Assembly: GCA_934167225.1 (NCBI GenBank)
Contig: CAKPLD010000001.1
Span: 26,106 to 90,105, forward strand
Source: an uncultured Clostridia bacterium
Lineage (GTDB): Bacteria > Bacillota > Clostridia > TANB77 > CAG-508
Reading direction: 5' to 3'
DNA: 64,000 nt
Below, one piece after another: positions 60,218 to 64,000 of the stretch. The position numbers and the translations under genes are program-made. Each line of letters begins with the position of its first letter. The stretch's first letter is position 1. The notes under the pieces were generated by a model that worked only from the letters and a program-made list of their open reading frames with translations, had not been told where the DNA came from and searched no databases.

Positions 60218-60244
60218 AGGATACAGTTTTAATAGCTGTATCCT
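60218..60244 (+). terminator. Hairpin after the penicillin-binding protein gene
   Basis: AGGATACAG (60218-60226) pairs with CTGTATCCT (60236-60244). No good T run. Confidence 0.5.
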
Positions 60245-60271
60245 AATAAACTAGAAGGAAGTGATTAATTA

Positions 60272-61657
60272 GTGGATATATATTTTTACAATACACTAAC
60301 AAAGAAAAAAGAAAAATTCGCGCCAATAAAAAAAGACGAAGTAAGAATGTATTCATGTGGACCAACAGTATACAAAGATGCAACAATTGGAAATATGAGA
60401 ACATACATAATGAATGATATAATAAGAAGAATATTAAAATATAATGGATACAAAATAAAACATGTAATGAATATAACAGATGTAGGACACCTAGTTTCAG
60501 ATGCAGATGTTGGAGAAGACAAAATGCTAAAATCTGCAAGAGAAATGCATAAATCTCCATACGAAATTGCTGAATTTTACACAAAATTATTTATGCAAGA
60601 TTTAGTAAAATTAAATATAGAAATTCCAGAAGTTGTATGTAAAGCAACCGAGCATATTGAGGACATGATAAAATATGTAAAAAAATTAATAGATAATGGT
60701 TATGCATATGAAACATCAACAGCAATATATTTCGATGTATCAAAATTAGACGAATATGGAATATTATCAGGAATAAAGCTAGAAGACCAAAAAGCTGGGG
60801 CAAGAGTAGATGTAGATAAAGAAAAAAGAAATCCATATGATTTTGCACTATGGATAAAAGCAAAACCAAACCATATAATGAAATGGGAAAGTCCATGGGG
60901 ACTATCTTATCCAGGATGGCACATAGAATGTTCAGCAATGGGACAAAAATATTTAGGAGAACAATTTGATATACATACAGGTGGAATTGACCTAATTCCA
61001 ACACATCATGAAAACGAAATAGCACAAAGCAAAGGTGCATGTGGCAAGATTCCTGCTAGGTATTGGATACATGGAGAATATATTTTAATAAATGGCGGAA
61101 AAATGTCTAAAAGCTTAAATAATGCATATTTAGTACGAGATTTAGAAGAAAAAGGCTATGACCCACTTACATATAGATTATTCACATTTTCGAGTAGCTA
61201 TAGAACAAAATTAAATTTTACATGGGAAGCAATAGATGCAAATCAAAAGGCTCTAGATAAACTAAGGGCAGGGTATCAAAAACACCTTAATGGAAATGAA
61301 GAGATTCCAAATGAAGAAATTGCAAAATATGAAGAAGATTTTCATAAAGCCATAAATGATGATTTGAACATGCCTCTTGCTATGAGCATTGTTTGGGATG
61401 TTGTAAAAAATCCTAAGAAGTCTAAAAAATTAGCAGATCTTTTAGATAAATTTGATACTGTTTTGGCTTTGAGTTTAAATAAAAAAGCCGACGTAGAGGA
61501 AATACCTGAAAAAATTACTATGCTCGCTAAGCAAAGATTAAAGGCAAGAGCTGAAAAGAATTGGGCTGAATCAGATAGACTTAGAGATGAAATTTTGGCT
61601 TTGGGTTATAGTATAAAAGATAGTAAAGATGGATACGAATTGAGGATAATTAAATGA
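60272..61657 (+). CDS. cysS: Cysteinyl-tRNA synthetase
   Basis: Class I synthetase. 461 residues from a GTG preceded by AGAAGGAAG. Seen: MYSCGPTVYKDATIGNMRTY with the zinc Cys and a variant HIGH (TIGN instead of HIGN), WHIECSAMGQKYLG with further zinc ligands, DLIPTHHENEIAQS, and GGKMSKSLNN (KMSKS). The first His of HIGH is replaced by Thr, which is uncommon for CysRS. No T-box leader seen. Confidence 0.95.
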   Translation: MDIYFYNTLTKKKEKFAPIKKDEVRMYSCGPTVYKDATIGNMRTYIMNDIIRRILKYNGYKIKHVMNITDVGHLVSDADVGEDKMLKSAREMHKSPYEIAEFYTKLFMQDLVKLNIEIPEVVCKATEHIEDMIKYVKKLIDNGYAYETSTAIYFDVSKLDEYGILSGIKLEDQKAGARVDVDKEKRNPYDFALWIKAKPNHIMKWESPWGLSYPGWHIECSAMGQKYLGEQFDIHTGGIDLIPTHHENEIAQSKGACGKIPARYWIHGEYILINGGKMSKSLNNAYLVRDLEEKGYDPLTYRLFTFSSSYRTKLNFTWEAIDANQKALDKLRAGYQKHLNGNEEIPNEEIAKYEEDFHKAINDDLNMPLAMSIVWDVVKNPKKSKKLADLLDKFDTVLALSLNKKADVEEIPEKITMLAKQRLKARAEKNWAESDRLRDEILALGYSIKDSKDGYELRIIK

Positions 61658-61713
61658 TTCCCCATTTGGGGACGGTTCTCTATTGGTGAATCCACAATAG
61701 AGAGTAAAAAGGA
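61658..61713. repeat. Damaged copy of the GGGGACGGTTCT palindrome
   Basis: The left arm (CCCCATTTGGGGACGG) is intact but the right arm is missing and replaced by a short CTCTATTG/CAATAGAG hairpin. Confidence 0.6.
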
Positions 61714-61723
61714 GGTACAGTAT

Positions 61724-62131
61724 ATGGAAAATAGTGCAGTTATTATAAATAAATTTGAAACAATTGAAAAATGTATCAATAGAATAAATGAAGAATATGA
61801 AAATGATCCAGCAAATTTAAATAATTATAGAAGAAATGACGCAATTGTTTTAAATCTTCAAAGAGCTTGTCAAGCAGTACTTGATATGGCAATGTATATT
61901 GTATCAAATAATAGACTAGGATTGCCTCATGCTAATAAGGATGCTTTTGAGTTATTATATAAAAACAGTTATATAGATGAAGAAACTCTAAAAAATATGA
62001 AAGGCATGATTGGTTTTAGAAATATAGCAGTACAGAATTATCAAGAAATTGACGATGATATATTGCAAGATGTTATCGAAAATCATTTAAATGATTTAAC
62101 AGATTTTGCAAGGAAAATGCTAAATATATAA
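61724..62131 (+). CDS. HepT-like (DUF86/HEPN) protein with a missing His
   Basis: HEPN-fold protein of 135 residues. Seen: the HepT pattern LNLQRACQAVLDMAMYIVSNNRLGLP and MKGMIGFRNIAVQNYQEID. Active HepT toxins carry R-x4-6-H; here RNIAVQ has Gln where His would be expected, so nuclease activity is doubtful. No MNT-type nucleotidyltransferase antitoxin gene is adjacent. AAGGAGG before the ATG. Flanked on both sides by copies of the same palindrome, so the gene may have come in as a cassette. Confidence 0.78.
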   Translation: MENSAVIINKFETIEKCINRINEEYENDPANLNNYRRNDAIVLNLQRACQAVLDMAMYIVSNNRLGLPHANKDAFELLYKNSYIDEETLKNMKGMIGFRNIAVQNYQEIDDDILQDVIENHLNDLTDFARKMLNI

Positions 62132-62141
62132 AATACACCAT

Positions 62142-62204
62142 TCCCCATTTGGGGACGGTTCTCTATTGGGGATTCCCCAATAAAGAACCGTCCCCAAATG
62201 GGGA
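62142..62204. repeat. Palindromic GGGGACGGTTCT repeat, full copy 2
   Basis: TCCCCATTTGGGGACGG...CCGTCCCCAAATGGGGA, near identical to the copy at 18223-18287. Its right arm abuts the trpS ribosome site. Confidence 0.75.
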
Positions 62205-62219
62205 GGAAGGAAGGAAGAA

Positions 62220-63227
62220 ATGGAGAAAAAAAGAATAGTAACAGGAGATAGACCAACAGGAAGACTGCATATTGGGCATTACTTTGGCTCATTGGTAAAT
62301 AGAGTAAAATTGCAAGATGAATACGAAACATATATACTAATTGCAGATGTACAAGCATTAACAGATAATTTTAATAATCCAGATAAAGTAAGAAAAAATG
62401 TAAGGGAGTTAGTAATAGATTATTTGTCATGTGGAATAGATCCTGAAAAAGCGACAATATATATACAGTCTATGGTACCAGAAACGGCTGAGCTTACAGT
62501 GTTTTATTCAAATTTAGTTACAATATCAAGATTGCAAAGAAATCCGACTGTAAAAACAGAAATAGCGCAAAAAAAGGATTTGTTTGGAGAGAGTGTAACA
62601 TATGGATTTTTAGGTTATCCTGTAAGCCAAGCTGCTGATATTACAGTTTTAAATGGAGAAATAGTACCCGCAGGAGAAGACCAAGAACCCTTAATAGAGC
62701 AATGTAGAGAAATAGTTAGAAAATTTAATTCTATTTATGGTGATGTTTTAAAAGAACCAGAAATATATTTATCACAAAACAGAAGAATTAAAGGTTTAGA
62801 TGGAAATGAAAAAATGGGCAAATCTTTAGGAAATGCTATATATATTTCAGATAGTGAAGAAGAAATAACCAAAAAGGTTATGAGTGCAGTAACAGATCCA
62901 AATAGAATTAGGAAAGATGATAAGGGAAATCCAGATGTTTGTATGGTTTCATATTATCATAAACTATTTAGTTCTGAAGAAGAATGTAAAGCTGTTTGCG
63001 AAGAGTGTAGAGCGGGAAAAAGAGGATGTGTTGCGTGTAAGAAGCAATTAGCTAGAAATATTACTGAATTTTTAAGGCCTATGAGAGAAAAAAGAGAGTA
63101 TTTAGAAAATCACCCAGAAATAATTGAGAAGGTTTTAAAAGAAGGAACAAAAAAAGCTAGAATAGAAGCAGATAAAACCATGAAAAAGGTTAAAGAAGCT
63201 ATGAAGTTAGATTATTTTGAAAAATAG
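62220..63227 (+). CDS. trpS: Tryptophanyl-tRNA synthetase
   Basis: Class I synthetase charging tRNA-Trp. 335 residues. Seen: GDRPTGRLHIGHYFGSLVN (HIGH) near residue 9, ADVQALTDN, GEDQEPLIEQCREI, and NEKMGKSLGNAI (KMSKS variant) near 195. Strong GGAGGAAGGAAGG site. The leader consists of the palindromic repeat, not a T-box. Confidence 0.96.
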   Translation: MEKKRIVTGDRPTGRLHIGHYFGSLVNRVKLQDEYETYILIADVQALTDNFNNPDKVRKNVRELVIDYLSCGIDPEKATIYIQSMVPETAELTVFYSNLVTISRLQRNPTVKTEIAQKKDLFGESVTYGFLGYPVSQAADITVLNGEIVPAGEDQEPLIEQCREIVRKFNSIYGDVLKEPEIYLSQNRRIKGLDGNEKMGKSLGNAIYISDSEEEITKKVMSAVTDPNRIRKDDKGNPDVCMVSYYHKLFSSEEECKAVCEECRAGKRGCVACKKQLARNITEFLRPMREKREYLENHPEIIEKVLKEGTKKARIEADKTMKKVKEAMKLDYFEK

Positions 63228-63242
63228 AATGGAGATGAAATA

Positions 63243-64000
63243 ATGATAGATTTTAAACAAATAATTGCAGAAGAAATTTCAAAAGCAATATCTGTACCAA
63301 AAGAAGAATTAAAATCATATATAGAAATTCCAAAAGATATAAACAATGGTGATTATGCTTTTCCGTGTTTTAGGCTTGCAAAAACTCTAAGAAAGGCTCC
63401 ACCAGTAATTGCAAATGAAATAAAAGAAAATCTTAAAATTGATGAAAATATAATTAACAAAATAGAAATAGCAGGAGGATATTTAAACTTTTTTGTAAAT
63501 AAAGAAATAAAAATAAAAACAGTTTTAGAAGAATTTACAAAAAAGAAAGAATATGGAAAATCTGAAACAGGAAAAGGTAAAAATATAATTGTAGAATTTT
63601 CTTCACCAAATATTGCAAAACCTTTCCATATAGGTCATTTAAGGACTACAGGAATTGGACAAGCACTTTACAATATTTATAAATATTTAGGATATAATGT
63701 AACAGGAATAAATCATCTAGGAGACTATGGAACACAATTTGGTAAAATGATAGAAGGCTACAAACTATGGGGAAGTGAATATAGTTTTGATGAACATCCA
63801 ATTGATGATATGCTTGATTTATATGTAAGAATAAACAATTTATGTAAAGAAGATGAAAATGTATTAAATGAATGTAGAGAAAACTTTAAAAAACTAGAAA
63901 ATAACGATGAATATTGCTTAGAGATATGGAACAAATTTAAAACTTTAAGTTTAAAAGAATTCCAAAGAATTTATGATATGCTTGGAACTACATTTGATTC
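63243..64000 (+). CDS. argS: Arginyl-tRNA synthetase (3' partial)
   Basis: Charges tRNA-Arg. The ATG at 63243, after ATGGAGATG, opens a frame that runs to the window end (252 codons seen). Seen: the additional N-terminal domain (FKQIIAEEISKAI), EIPKDINNGDYAFPCFRLAK, VEFSSPNIAKPFHIGHLRTTGIG (HIGH), and NHLGDYGTQFGKMIEG. No in-frame CGG in this part. Confidence 0.94.
   Translation, partial: MIDFKQIIAEEISKAISVPKEELKSYIEIPKDINNGDYAFPCFRLAKTLRKAPPVIANEIKENLKIDENIINKIEIAGGYLNFFVNKEIKIKTVLEEFTKKKEYGKSETGKGKNIIVEFSSPNIAKPFHIGHLRTTGIGQALYNIYKYLGYNVTGINHLGDYGTQFGKMIEGYKLWGSEYSFDEHPIDDMLDLYVRINNLCKEDENVLNECRENFKKLENNDEYCLEIWNKFKTLSLKEFQRIYDMLGTTFD

Noticed and set aside
50643..63242. T-box riboswitches before valS, cysS, trpS and argS
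   Set aside because: The leaders are short and lack the conserved T-box sequence; promoters or repeats lie directly upstream.

Overview
This is AT-rich DNA from a low-GC Bacillota, most likely an uncultured Clostridia lineage. The signs are strong AGGAGG-type ribosome sites, TTG and GTG starts, sigma-A-type promoters, Mn-dependent pyrophosphatase, YaaT/RicT, and the spoIIAA-spoIIAB-sigF and spoIID sporulation genes. I see no rRNA, tRNA or CRISPR array. All assignments come from reading motifs by eye; no database search was possible.

Layout. 1-9690: the 3' part of a Tad/type II-like secretion or pilus locus (ATPase, double GspF-like membrane protein, a tandem family of small proteins mostly starting MENASKAL, a separately promoted 168-aa protein, a 603-aa surface protein). 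9700-12060: an islet of higher-GC small genes, then an Rpn/PD-(D/E)XK gene inside nested inverted repeats. 12150-26330: housekeeping genes (murC, mtaB, thyA, folA, a hemolysin III homologue, pyrC, a CobW GTPase, ppaC, lepB, holB, yaaT, ferredoxin) with small hypothetical genes between them. 26431-50640: a large surface-protein and rotary-ATPase-like locus. 50726-53377: valS. 53400-54620: two more higher-GC islet genes on the minus strand. 54749-64000: spoIIA operon, spoIID, a class A penicillin-binding protein, cysS, a HepT-like gene, trpS and the start of argS.

Two things stand out. First, six unrelated conserved genes (the Tad ATPase, mtaB, hlyIII, the giant surface gene, sigF, spoIID) are each broken by one extra C. 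In every case the C makes an in-frame CGG codon, and skipping it (reading the following GGN as Gly) restores the full-length protein. By eye I find no other in-frame CGG in the native genes, although CGG is common across codon boundaries. This suggests CGG is unassigned here and is resolved by +1 frameshifting or quadruplet decoding. A systematic sequencing artefact is the main rival explanation. The higher-GC islet genes do use CGG as an apparently normal codon.

Second, three large membrane-anchored extracellular proteins (about 3400, 1912 and 522 aa) sit directly upstream of genes in the canonical F-ATPase order: c-like, b/delta-like, alpha-like, gamma-like, beta-like, epsilon-like. A five-helix membrane protein and a fourth anchored ectodomain protein follow. 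The beta-like subunit keeps the catalytic motifs. The c-like subunit lacks the ion-binding carboxylate and no recognisable a subunit is present. The module is therefore probably an F1-like motor doing something other than ion transport, perhaps working on the co-encoded surface proteins. The closest described idea is the mycoplasma F1-like-X0 ATPases linked to surface systems.
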